NCBI GenBank assembly: GCA_004525875.1 | Contig: SPBQ01000027.1 | Span: forward strand, 1 to 12,018 | Origin: Myxococcales bacterium | GTDB taxonomy: Bacteria > Desulfobacterota_B > Binatia > UBA1149 > SPBQ01 | Direction: 5' to 3' | Length of the DNA stretch: 12,018 nucleotides | In this document: positions 1-9,385 of the stretch, one piece after another | Numbering within the stretch: the first letter of the stretch is position 1 | Layout of the letters: each line of letters opens with the position of its first letter | Notes under the pieces: model-generated | The model's input: only the letters and a program-made list of their open reading frames with translations | Told to the model about the DNA's origin: nothing | Databases searched by the model: none | Made by a program: the position numbers and the translations under genes

Positions 1-618
1 CAGGAACTCGACGGCGCGCTCGTGGAGCGCTCGGTCCGCGAGGCGACCTCGCTCGAGCTTCTGCGGACGGCACTCGGCGACTGCGATCGCTGCAAGCTGT
101 GCAGCGGCCGGACGAACATTGTCTTCGGCGTCGGAAACCCCGACGCCGATCTGATGTTCATTGGCGAGGGGCCCGGCGCGGACGAGGACGCACAGGGTGT
201 CCCCTTCGTCGGCAAGGCGGGCCGCTTGCTCACCGACATCATCACGAAGGGGATCGGGATCCCCCGCGACGAGGTCTACATCGCCAACGTCGTGAAGTGC
301 CGCCCGCCGAACAACCGCGATCCGGAACCGGACGAGATCCTCGCCTGTCAGCCGTTCCTCCATAGGCAGGTGGCCATCATCCGTCCGCGTGCGATCGTGA
401 CGCTCGGCAAGTTCGCCACGCAGTGTCTGCTCGAGACTCGAACCCCGATCTCGAAGCTGCGCGGCAACTGGCACGATTACCGAGGTGTCCCGCTCATGCC
501 CACGTTCCACCCGGCCTACCTGCTGCGCAATGCCCGCGAGAAGCGCGTGGTCTGGGAGGACATCAAGCAGGTCATGGCGCGGATCGGTCTCCCGGTGTCG
601 GCTTCGTCCGGCTCGTGA
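1..618 (+). CDS. Uracil-DNA glycosylase, family 4 (Fe-S), 5' end missing
   Basis: This enzyme removes uracil from DNA, starting base-excision repair in the cytoplasm. The reading frame is open from base 1, so the gene probably begins upstream. A GTG at 22 gives a 198-residue protein of nearly family length, but no good ribosome-binding site precedes it. Numbered from that GTG, four cysteines (C21, C24, C93, C109) match the spacing of the [4Fe-4S] ligands in thermophilic family-4 enzymes. The uracil-pocket motif GEGPGADED lies near residues 48-56. PFVGKAG and KCRPP-NR follow, and the late HPAYLLRN motif lies near residue 160. The stop at 616-618 overlaps the GAGG ribosome-binding site of the next gene, so the two are probably cotranscribed. 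Family assignment is firm; the true start cannot be seen. Confidence 0.95.
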   Translation, partial: QELDGALVERSVREATSLELLRTALGDCDRCKLCSGRTNIVFGVGNPDADLMFIGEGPGADEDAQGVPFVGKAGRLLTDIITKGIGIPRDEVYIANVVKCRPPNNRDPEPDEILACQPFLHRQVAIIRPRAIVTLGKFATQCLLETRTPISKLRGNWHDYRGVPLMPTFHPAYLLRNAREKRVVWEDIKQVMARIGLPVSASSGS

Positions 619-627
619 GGTAGGCGC

Positions 628-1947
628 GTGTCGGTCCTGCGTCACAGTCGCGAACTCGGTGCGGCGCTCGCGATCGTGATGCTCTCGGTTGCTGCTCCAA
701 CCGAGGCCGTCGCGGCGAGCATCTACCGCGTCATCATCAACGGCACGATCAATCCCGCGACGTCGGACTATATCGAGTCGGGGCTCGCGACCGCCGCCGG
801 GAACGGCGCGGCGGGGCTCGCGATCCAGATGGACACGCCCGGAGGGTTGCTCGAGTCGACCAAGACGATCGTCAAGAACATCCTGGCCGCGCCGATCCCC
901 GTGTTCGTCTACGTCGCCCCGAGCGGCGGAAGCGCCACGTCGGCGGGTGTGTTCATCACGCTCGCGGGCAACATAGCGGCGATGGCGCCGGGGACGACGA
1001 TCGGTGCGGCGCATCCTGTGACGGGGCAGGGCGGTGACATCGAGGGCGACATGCGCCAGAAGGTCGAGAACTTCGCGGTGTCGTTCATCGAGTCGATCGC
1101 AGAGCGACGCGGGCGCAACGTCAAGTGGTCGGAGCAGGCCGTACGCGAGAGCGTGTCGATCACCGAGTCCGAGGCCGCCGAGCTGGGCGTGATCGACTTC
1201 GTGGCGGCCGACATGGGTGAGTTACTCGACAAGGCTCAGGGCCTGGAGATCGAGGTCGCCGGCGAAAACATGACTCTCGACTTCAGCGACGTAAGCAGGG
1301 TCGGCGGCGCGCCGGTCGTCATCGACATCGAGATGACATTTCGCCAGCAGGTCCTCGATCTCGTCGCCCATCCAAACGTCGCCTACTTCCTGATGATGGG
1401 CGCGATGCTCGGTCTGTACATGGAGTTCTCCAACCCCGGAACGCTCTTCCCGGGAGTCGTGGGCGCGATCTGCTTGCTGCTGGCCCTACTGGCCTTCCAG
1501 GTGCTGCCGATCAGCTCAGCCGGCGTGCTGCTGATCGTGCTCGGTATGGCGTTCCTGCTCGGCGAGTTGCTGATGCCAAGCTTCGGTATGCTCGGTTTCG
1601 GTGGGCTGATCGCGCTTACACTTGGGTCGCTAATCCTCTATACGCCCGAGTCGGGGCTCATCGTGGATCGGTCGCTGATCTTCTCAACCGTCGTGGTGTT
1701 CGGCGGCGCCCTCCTGCTGATCGTCTTTGTTCTGGTCAAGGACCGTCGCCGTCGGCCGAGCACGGGAGCGGAAGGGCTGATCGGCGAGATCGGTGTGAGC
1801 GTCACGCCTGTCCAAGCGGCCGGTAAAGTGAAAGTCCACGGCGAGTTGTGGAACGCGACGAGTGCCGAGCCGATCGAGCCTGATCGGCCGGTGACGATCG
1901 AGGCGGTCAACGGACTGCGTGTAACCGTCCGCGAACGACAGGAGTGA
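628..1947 (+). CDS. nfeD: NfeD-family membrane-bound serine protease (ClpP class)
   Basis: This is a long-form NfeD protein of 439 residues, with a ClpP/SppA-like protease domain facing outside the cytoplasm, a membrane block and a C-terminal OB-fold. Residues 1-30 look like a signal peptide. The protease domain covers roughly residues 31-225: MDTPGG (68-73) is the conserved strand-turn, S105 in GGSATSAG fits the catalytic serine, and K145 in MRQKVEN fits the lysine of the Ser-Lys dyad described for the Pyrococcus 1510-N protease. Residues about 250-371 hold several hydrophobic helices, followed by RRRR, and about 380-439 form the NfeDC domain. GTG is the start, with GAGG 7 nt upstream that overlaps the UDG stop. 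The slipin gene follows after 4 nt, and this pairing is the classic context for long NfeD proteins, which cleave slipin-type substrates. Confidence 0.93.
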   Translation: MSVLRHSRELGAALAIVMLSVAAPTEAVAASIYRVIINGTINPATSDYIESGLATAAGNGAAGLAIQMDTPGGLLESTKTIVKNILAAPIPVFVYVAPSGGSATSAGVFITLAGNIAAMAPGTTIGAAHPVTGQGGDIEGDMRQKVENFAVSFIESIAERRGRNVKWSEQAVRESVSITESEAAELGVIDFVAADMGELLDKAQGLEIEVAGENMTLDFSDVSRVGGAPVVIDIEMTFRQQVLDLVAHPNVAYFLMMGAMLGLYMEFSNPGTLFPGVVGAICLLLALLAFQVLPISSAGVLLIVLGMAFLLGELLMPSFGMLGFGGLIALTLGSLILYTPESGLIVDRSLIFSTVVVFGGALLLIVFVLVKDRRRRPSTGAEGLIGEIGVSVTPVQAAGKVKVHGELWNATSAEPIEPDRPVTIEAVNGLRVTVRERQE

Positions 1948-1951
1948 CCAG

Positions 1952-2707
1952 ATGCCGTTTGTATACCCGATATTGCTGCTCGCCGCTGGCCTGCTGAGCG
2001 GCATCAAGATTCTGAAAGAGTACGAGCGTGGCGTGATCTTCCGTCTCGGTCGGCTCCGTGAACACCGCGGCCCGGGCCTGATCTACGTTATCCCGCTGCT
2101 GGAGAAGATGGAGCGGATCGACACCCGGACGATCGCCATGGACGTGCCGTCGCAGGACGTGATCACGCGCGACAACGTGTCGGTCAAGGTGAACGCGGTC
2201 CTGTACTTTCGCGTTGTCGAGCCGAGCAGGGCGAGCGTGGAGGTGGAGAACTACCTGTACGCGACCTCGCAGCTTGCGCAGACCACGCTGCGCAGCGTCT
2301 GCGGCCAGGCGGAGCTCGACCAGCTGCTTTCCGAGCGCGACCAGCTCAACCAGCAGATCCAGGAGATCCTCGACGAGCAAACCGACCCGTGGGGCATCAA
2401 GGTGGTCACGGTCGAGGTCAAGCACATCGACCTGCCGCAGGAAATGCAGCGAGCGATGGCGAAGCAGGCCGAAGCGGAACGTGAGCGCCGGGCGAAAGTG
2501 ATCAACGCCGAGGGGGAGTTCCAGGCCTCGACCCGGCTCGCCGAGGCTGCGCAGAAGATGGAAGCACATCCCGTGGCCGTTCAGCTGCGGTTTTTACAAA
2601 CGTTGAGCGAACTTGCCTCGGAGAACAGCTCGACCGTCGTGCTCCCGATTCCCATCGACCTGATCTCCCCGCTGATCAGGGCGGTCGAGGCCAAGAAGAC
2701 CGGCTGA
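1952..2707 (+). CDS. Slipin / stomatin-like SPFH (band 7) membrane protein
   Basis: This 251-residue protein of the prokaryotic stomatin (slipin) group is expected to oligomerise on the inner membrane and act as scaffold or substrate for the NfeD protease encoded just upstream. A short N-terminal hydrophobic stretch (residues 3-17) anchors it. The SPFH domain follows, with [21 protein letters not shown] and the DVPSQ-ITRDNV segment typical of the family. A charged coiled coil from about residue 165 to 215 ([18 protein letters not shown]) is the usual oligomerisation region, and the C-terminus ends in a hydrophobic [10 protein letters not shown] segment. AGGAG lies 7 nt before the ATG and inside the end of nfeD, so the pair is cotranscribed and probably translationally linked. 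Family assignment is firm; the physiological role is inferred from the family. Confidence 0.93.
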   Translation: MPFVYPILLLAAGLLSGIKILKEYERGVIFRLGRLREHRGPGLIYVIPLLEKMERIDTRTIAMDVPSQDVITRDNVSVKVNAVLYFRVVEPSRASVEVENYLYATSQLAQTTLRSVCGQAELDQLLSERDQLNQQIQEILDEQTDPWGIKVVTVEVKHIDLPQEMQRAMAKQAEAERERRAKVINAEGEFQASTRLAEAAQKMEAHPVAVQLRFLQTLSELASENSSTVVLPIPIDLISPLIRAVEAKKTG

Positions 2708-2712
2708 CCAAA

Positions 2713-5263
<2,551 letters not shown>

Positions 5264-5266
5264 GCG

Positions 5267-6829
5267 GTGGAGAGCGGAATCGGGTGGCGTCTGGGCGCCG
5301 TGATCGGGATGGTCCTGATCTCGCTGTTCTTTCTGACGCCGAACCTTGTCCAGCCGTTGCCGGGCTGGTGGCAGCAGCCCCTGCCGACCGAGGGGATCCA
5401 TCTCGGGCTCGACCTGCAGGGCGGCATCCATCTGGTCCTCGAGGTCGACGCCGACAAGGCGGTCGAGAACTCGGTCCATCTCCTCGGCGAGCAGATCAAG
5501 CGGGAGCTGCGTGAGAAGGACATTGCAACCCGAGGGTGGCAGACTGAGGGGCTCGACACGCTGAGCTTCGAGCTCGTCAGCCGTTCCCGGGCCGACGATA
5601 CGAAGGGATACTTCGAGGAGTTCTACCCGAACCTTGTTTACGTCTCTGAGGACGGCCGGCGCTATACCTACGTGCTGCACGAGCTCGAGGTCCGGAGCGT
5701 TCGTGAACTGGCCATCGATCAGGCGCTGGAGACGATCCGCAACCGCGTGGACGAGTTCGGCGTGTCCGAGCCCACCATCCAGCGCACGGGCACCAACGGA
5801 GTCCTGGTGCAGCTGCCCGGCGTGCAGGATCCGGAGCGAGCCAAGCGACTGATCGGACGGACGGCGCAGCTCGAGTTCCGCATCGTTGTCGAGGACCCGA
5901 CGACGCCGGGGGGCGAGGTGCTGCGGGGGCAGGAGACCGATCCGGTCAGTGGGATCGTCAGCGAGAGGACCTACACCGTGGAGCCCGGCGTTGTCATGAC
6001 CGGAGAGGCCGTCTCCGACGCGCGCCACCGTCCCGGCAACTTCGGCGAGCCGCCCTACGTCTCGTTCACCCTCAACAGCCGCGGCGCGAGCCTGTTCGAG
6101 CGTATCACCGCCGAGAATACGGGCCGTCGGCTGGCGATCGTCCTTGACGGTCGCGTCCAGAGTGCTCCGGTGATCCGCACGCGGATCGGCGGGGGGAGGG
6201 GCATCATCGAGGGAAATTTCACGCTCGACGAGGCCCGTGATCTCGCGATCGTGCTGCGGGCCGGCGCGCTTCCCGCGCCGGTGACGATTGCCGAGGAGCG
6301 CACGGTGGGGCCTTCGCTCGGTCGCGACTCGATTCGCAGCGGCATCAGCTCTTTCGTGGTCGGTGGCGTGCTCGTCATCTTCTTCATGCTCATCTACTAC
6401 CGCATCGCCGGGGTCGTTGCGGACATCGGCCTGCTTCTCAACGTGATCATTCTGATGGGTATCCTCGCCGGCTTCCAGGCCACGCTCACGCTGCCGGGCA
6501 TCGCCGGCATCGTCCTGACGCTGGGCATGGCCGTCGACGCGAACGTGCTGATCAACGAGAGAATCCGAGAAGAGCTACGACAAGGGCAAACCGGGCGGTC
6601 GGCGGTTCAGGCGGGCTACAGTCGAGCGCTACCGGCGATCCTCGATTCTAACTTGACGACCTTCCTGGCGGGCCTGGTCCTGTTCCAGTTCGGGTCAGGA
6701 CCGATCAAGGGCTTCGCGCTCACGCTCTGCGTGGGGATCGGCAGTACGATCTTCAGCGCGGTATTCGCGAGCCGGGTCATGCACGATATTGTCGTGTCGG
6801 GTCAGAGCGGCGGCGAGATGAGCATCTGA
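5267..6829 (+). CDS. secD: Protein translocase subunit SecD
   Basis: SecD, with SecF, uses the proton gradient to help pull secreted proteins through the Sec channel. The 520-residue protein has a first transmembrane helix at about residues 8-26. The conserved GLDLQGGIHL (47-56) follows, then a large periplasmic P1 region with ALETIRNRVDEFGVSEPTIQ and a second segment ending in LRAGALPAPV. From about residue 365 on lies a five-helix RND-type membrane block. D424 in GMAVDANVLINERIREEL is the conserved charged residue in the membrane tied to proton use. The start is GTG at 5267, with a strong AGGAGG 8 nt upstream that sits inside the end of yajC. The secF gene follows after 17 nt. I see no truncation. 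Confidence 0.97.
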   Translation: MESGIGWRLGAVIGMVLISLFFLTPNLVQPLPGWWQQPLPTEGIHLGLDLQGGIHLVLEVDADKAVENSVHLLGEQIKRELREKDIATRGWQTEGLDTLSFELVSRSRADDTKGYFEEFYPNLVYVSEDGRRYTYVLHELEVRSVRELAIDQALETIRNRVDEFGVSEPTIQRTGTNGVLVQLPGVQDPERAKRLIGRTAQLEFRIVVEDPTTPGGEVLRGQETDPVSGIVSERTYTVEPGVVMTGEAVSDARHRPGNFGEPPYVSFTLNSRGASLFERITAENTGRRLAIVLDGRVQSAPVIRTRIGGGRGIIEGNFTLDEARDLAIVLRAGALPAPVTIAEERTVGPSLGRDSIRSGISSFVVGGVLVIFFMLIYYRIAGVVADIGLLLNVIILMGILAGFQATLTLPGIAGIVLTLGMAVDANVLINERIREELRQGQTGRSAVQAGYSRALPAILDSNLTTFLAGLVLFQFGSGPIKGFALTLCVGIGSTIFSAVFASRVMHDIVVSGQSGGEMSI

Positions 6830-6846
6830 GGGCGGGGAGAGAGGCC

Positions 6847-7764
6847 ATGCTGCAGATCGTAAAGCCCGATATCAACATCGATTTCATCCGCCTTCGCCGC
6901 GGCGCCTTCATCTTGTCGGGGATCGTTATCGTCGCCGGTCTCATCTCGCTCATCGCCAAGGGGGGCCCGGCCTACGGGATCGACTTCACCGGCGGCCTCA
7001 TGCTCCACGTGGGCGTCGAGGAGAGCGTGGAGATCACTGAGATCCGTGAATCGGTCTCGGGGCTGGCAGGCGGCGAGATCTCCGTTCAGGAGTTCGAGAG
7101 CGAGGAGGGAGAGTACCTATTGCGGGTGCCGACACCCGACGAACAGGTGGGGGGAGGAATCGCGGCCTCTATCAAGGGGGCCCTGGCGGAGAGCTTCGGT
7201 GACCGCGGTTACGAGGAAAAGCGTACCGAGATCGTCGGGCCGAGAGTAGGAGAGGAGCTGCGACGGCGCGGGATCCTCTCGGTCCTCTTCGCGACACTGG
7301 CGATGGGCGCCTACATCGCGATCCGTTTTCAGCTGCGCTTCGGGATCGGAGCGGGGCTGGCGTTACTTCATGATGTCCTCGCGACTGTGGGCGCGCTTTC
7401 ACTGATGAACGTCGAGTTCGATCTGTCCGTTGTCGCCGCGCTGCTCACCGTCGTCGGCTACTCGGTCAACGATACGGTCGTGGTCTCCGACCGGATCCGC
7501 GAGAACATGCACTTGTTACGTAAGACGGACACGACGACGCTCGTCAACCGCAGCATCAACGAGACGTTGTCCCGTACACTTTTGACCACGGGAACGTCAC
7601 TGCTGGTGCTGTTCGCGCTGTTCTTCCTCGGCGGGGGAGTGATTCACGGATTCGCCTTCACACTCATCATCGGACTGACGGCAGGCACGTACTCGTCAAT
7701 CTTTATAGCGGCGCCGATCGTCGAGATCTGGAACCGAGGGCAGATCGAGGAGTTCGAGAAGTAG
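6847..7764 (+). CDS. secF: Protein translocase subunit SecF
   Basis: SecF is the partner of SecD in the SecDF-YajC complex of the inner membrane. The product has 305 residues, normal length. Helix 1 lies at about residues 18-39. It is followed by YGIDFTGGLML, the SecF form of the D1 motif, then a short periplasmic domain and a five-helix block from about residue 140. D209 in VVGYSVNDTVVVSDRIRE is the family signature in the membrane. RSINETLSRTLLTTGTSLLV and FAFTLIIGLTAGTYSSIFIA follow as expected. A purine-rich GGGGAGAGAGG precedes the ATG. This is the last gene of the plus-strand operon: a 178-nt gap with a stem-loop follows the stop. Confidence 0.97.
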   Translation: MLQIVKPDINIDFIRLRRGAFILSGIVIVAGLISLIAKGGPAYGIDFTGGLMLHVGVEESVEITEIRESVSGLAGGEISVQEFESEEGEYLLRVPTPDEQVGGGIAASIKGALAESFGDRGYEEKRTEIVGPRVGEELRRRGILSVLFATLAMGAYIAIRFQLRFGIGAGLALLHDVLATVGALSLMNVEFDLSVVAALLTVVGYSVNDTVVVSDRIRENMHLLRKTDTTTLVNRSINETLSRTLLTTGTSLLVLFALFFLGGGVIHGFAFTLIIGLTAGTYSSIFIAAPIVEIWNRGQIEEFEK

Positions 7765-7788
7765 GGAAAGCCCTGAGGCAGTCTTTCC
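7765..7788 (+). terminator. Stem-loop directly after secF
   Basis: GGAAAG (7765-7770) can pair with CTTTCC (7783-7788) around a 12-nt loop, starting one base after the secF stop. No T-run follows, so it is not a textbook intrinsic terminator. It may protect the 3' end of the operon mRNA or mark a Rho-dependent end. Confidence 0.35.
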
Positions 7789-7817
7789 TCGAGTCGGTGT
7801 CACCGTCGCCCGACCTG

Positions 7818-7845
7818 TTGACAGACGCGTCGCTGCCATGGTAAT
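7818..7845 (+). promoter_or_regulatory. Candidate sigma70-type promoter for the methyltransferase
   Basis: A perfect TTGACA (7818-7823) is followed after 16 nt by GGTAAT (7840-7845), which matches four of six -10 positions. Transcription would start near 7852 and leave a leader of about 90 nt before the GTG at 7943. It lies in the only large gap on the plus strand, where a new transcription unit would be expected. Confidence 0.5.
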
Positions 7846-7847
7846 TC

Positions 7848-7916
7848 GCCGGGCCCTTCGGGCGTGAGCAACACCCCCGGCAACCCGACACCTTCCGACC
7901 CCAGGGGACTCTGTCC
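7848..7916 (+). other. GC-rich, hairpin-forming leader before the methyltransferase
   Basis: If the upstream promoter is real, this stretch is the 5' untranslated leader. Three short helices are visible: GCCGGG (7848-7853) with CCCGGC (7876-7881), an inner GCCC-TTC-GGGC hairpin (7853-7863), and GGAC-TCT-GTCC (7906-7916). The segment CCGGCAACC (7877-7885) recalls a conserved element of the SAM-I/SAM-IV riboswitch clan, and the gene downstream uses SAM. However, the other conserved parts of those riboswitches, such as the GGUGC element and a closing P1 stem, are not apparent. I call only a structured leader of unknown function. Confidence 0.3.
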
Positions 7917-7942
7917 GAGCTAAGGGAAGAGGCGAGAAGAGA

Positions 7943-8614
7943 GTGGCTAGCTACGAGACATACGACAGCTACGGAAGACGAGAGACGCTGCACCGCAGTC
8001 GTATCTACTCGGACATGTCAGGGTTGTACGATCATGTATTCGATCGGGTTTTCCGGCGCCGTATCCAGACGGTCGTCCGACAGCTCGGTATTCCGCCAGG
8101 TGCCCGCGTTCTGGAGGTCGGTATCGGCACCGGCCTCTCCCTCGATGCCTATCCAGGCCACTGTCACGTGACCGGGATCGATCTCTCCAAGGAAATGTTG
8201 GATCACGCAGATCGCAAACGTGATCCGTTCCGGCATGCGCACATCGAGCTGGTCCAGATGGACGGGATGAATACCGCCTTCCCGTCGGATCATTTCGATT
8301 TTGTGACGGCGTTCCACGTTGTCACCGTTGTACCGGATCCCCAGCGGCTCGTCGACGAGATGACGAGGGTCTGCAAGCCTTCCGGGCAGGTGGTCATCAT
8401 CAACCACTTCAGCAGCCGACGACCACTGATCCGCAATCTGGTCAATCTGGCGGACCCGGTCACGCGCAAGCTCGGCTGGAGTACAAAGCTCAACCTGGAC
8501 GATGTGATGGACGGCTCGGATCTGAATCTCGAGTCACGCTACAAGACGTCGCCTTGGTCGTTGTTCACGATCGTGGAGGCGCGCAAGTTCGCCCCCGCCA
8601 GCCCCGCAAGCTGA
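7943..8614 (+). CDS. Class I SAM-dependent methyltransferase, PmtA-like
   Basis: This 223-residue soluble methyltransferase has a Rossmann fold. Motif I is VLEVGIGTGLSL (56-67) and the acidic end of strand 2 is GIDLSKEML with D80. The post-I region is VQMDGMNTAFPSDHFD, followed by FHVVTVVPDP and KPSGQVVIINHF. The N-terminal SGLYDHVFDRVFRRR and the WSLFTIVEARK end resemble Rhodobacter-type phosphatidylethanolamine N-methyltransferases (PmtA), but ubiquinone or menaquinone methylases and other small-molecule enzymes are related, so the substrate is unproven. The GTG start has AGAGG about 10 nt upstream. The first 24 residues are unusually rich in Tyr, Ser and Arg and could be cut if an internal ATG at 8015 were used. 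It appears to be transcribed alone. Its 3' end overlaps a gene on the other strand by 76 nt. Confidence 0.85.
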   Translation: MASYETYDSYGRRETLHRSRIYSDMSGLYDHVFDRVFRRRIQTVVRQLGIPPGARVLEVGIGTGLSLDAYPGHCHVTGIDLSKEMLDHADRKRDPFRHAHIELVQMDGMNTAFPSDHFDFVTAFHVVTVVPDPQRLVDEMTRVCKPSGQVVIINHFSSRRPLIRNLVNLADPVTRKLGWSTKLNLDDVMDGSDLNLESRYKTSPWSLFTIVEARKFAPASPAS

Positions 8615-9228
8615 GAGGCGCGTCCGCCGCCTGAGTGGATGCTGCCGCCGTCGGTCGAGGGGATGACGCCGAGCGCCGTCAAACGTCGGGCGTCCCTGCT
8701 GGTTCCGTCACGGAGCCACCGCGAATAAAGCGATAGCTTGCGCCTGTCAGAGCGGAAGAGTTCCGCGTCGGCGATCGTCGACAGCACGCGGGCGAAATCT
8801 TCGAAGCGGCGACCGAGATCGTTGAACGTGTCAGCGAGAGGCGCGGCCGCCAGCCGTTTCTCGTTGATGCTTCCGAGATAGAGATAGGCGCTGCTGCCGA
8901 GGTCGAAGAAATACTCCGTGGCGGGGAGCTGCGCCTCCACGTAGTCGAGGAAGATCCCCGACAGGAACAGGCTCGTGTCGGCGACTTGCTTCATCCGCAC
9001 GTAGCGAGCGGCCGGCTCGAGGTCGTTGACGCTCAAGTACTCGGGGCCGAGAGCACGCGAGAACCGTTCGGGGTCGACGCGGGTGAAACTGCTGAGCAGA
9101 GTCAGCAGGTAGTGGGAGGTCTCCTCGGAGGCCTCGACGGACTGGCTCTGCAGCGCGCCCTCTACCAGATCGTAAAGAGCCGATGTGATCGTCTCCTGGA
9201 CGAGGTCGGGCTGTTTTCGTACCGTCAT
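8539..9228 (-). CDS. Unrecognised helical protein encoded next to mlaD
   Basis: I do not recognise a named family. The 229-residue product has no signal peptide or membrane helix and looks mostly alpha-helical. Features that look conserved rather than random are LGPEYLS (59-65), VADTSLFLSGIF (82-93), EYFFDLGSSAYLYLG (105-119), FNDLGRRFEDFARVLS (135-150) and LYSRWL-DG (167-174), ending with RRLTALGVIPS. From memory, similar patterns occur in hypothetical proteins of other Gram-negative lineages. The last 40 residues are Gly/Ser/Ala-rich and partly antisense to the methyltransferase, so they may be a dispensable tail. The ATG at 9228 is chosen because GAGGG lies 9 nt upstream; an ATG at 9249 has no such site. 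A candidate promoter lies just upstream. It follows mlaD on the same strand after a 157-nt gap, so a link to lipid transport is only positional. Confidence 0.75.
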   Translation of the reverse strand: MTVRKQPDLVQETITSALYDLVEGALQSQSVEASEETSHYLLTLLSSFTRVDPERFSRALGPEYLSVNDLEPAARYVRMKQVADTSLFLSGIFLDYVEAQLPATEYFFDLGSSAYLYLGSINEKRLAAAPLADTFNDLGRRFEDFARVLSTIADAELFRSDRRKLSLYSRWLRDGTSRDARRLTALGVIPSTDGGSIHSGGGRASQLAGLAGANLRASTIVNNDQGDVL

Positions 9229-9266
9229 CTCGCGAAACCCTCGAGCCATTTGACGAGTATCGTAAA

Positions 9267-9295
9267 AGTGTATTCGTCCGACGGCAGGTTTCCAA
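9267..9295 (-). promoter_or_regulatory. Candidate promoter for the unrecognised gene
   Basis: Read on the minus strand, TTGGAA (9295-9290) and TACACT (9272-9267) are separated by 17 nt. Each matches four of six consensus positions. The predicted start near 9260 would give a leader of about 30 nt ahead of the ATG at 9228. This suggests the unrecognised gene can be transcribed separately from mlaEFD. Confidence 0.4.
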
Positions 9296-9333
9296 TCCGA
9301 TACGTGAGGGTGTGTGCGAATTACCCGGAGGGG

Positions 9334-9347
9334 GCGTACCGGTACGC
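9334..9347. repeat. 14-bp perfect palindrome in the mlaD downstream gap
   Basis: GCGTACCGGTACGC reads the same on both strands. It lies about 40 bp upstream of the candidate promoter at 9267-9295 and about 40 bp past the mlaD stop. It could be an operator for a dimeric regulator or part of a transcript-end structure. A chance palindrome is also possible in GC-rich DNA. Confidence 0.35.
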
Positions 9348-9362
9348 GTCGTAGGCGGATTT

Positions 9363-9377
9363 GGCGCGACGGGCGCC
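9363..9377 (-). terminator. Stem-loop after mlaD
   Basis: GGCGC (9363-9367) and GCGCC (9373-9377) form a 5-bp stem with a 5-nt loop, starting 9 nt past the mlaD stop on the minus strand. No T-run follows it, so intrinsic termination is doubtful. It may stabilise the end of the mlaEFD mRNA. Confidence 0.25.
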
Positions 9378-9385
9378 GCAATGCA

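Noticed and set aside
1907..2569. 220-codon open frame on the minus strand
   Set aside because: It is antisense to the slipin gene, with low-complexity composition and no recognisable domain.
7848..7916. Definite SAM riboswitch
   Set aside because: Only the CCGGCAACC-like piece matches. I could not find the closing stem or the other conserved elements, so it is reported only as a structured leader.
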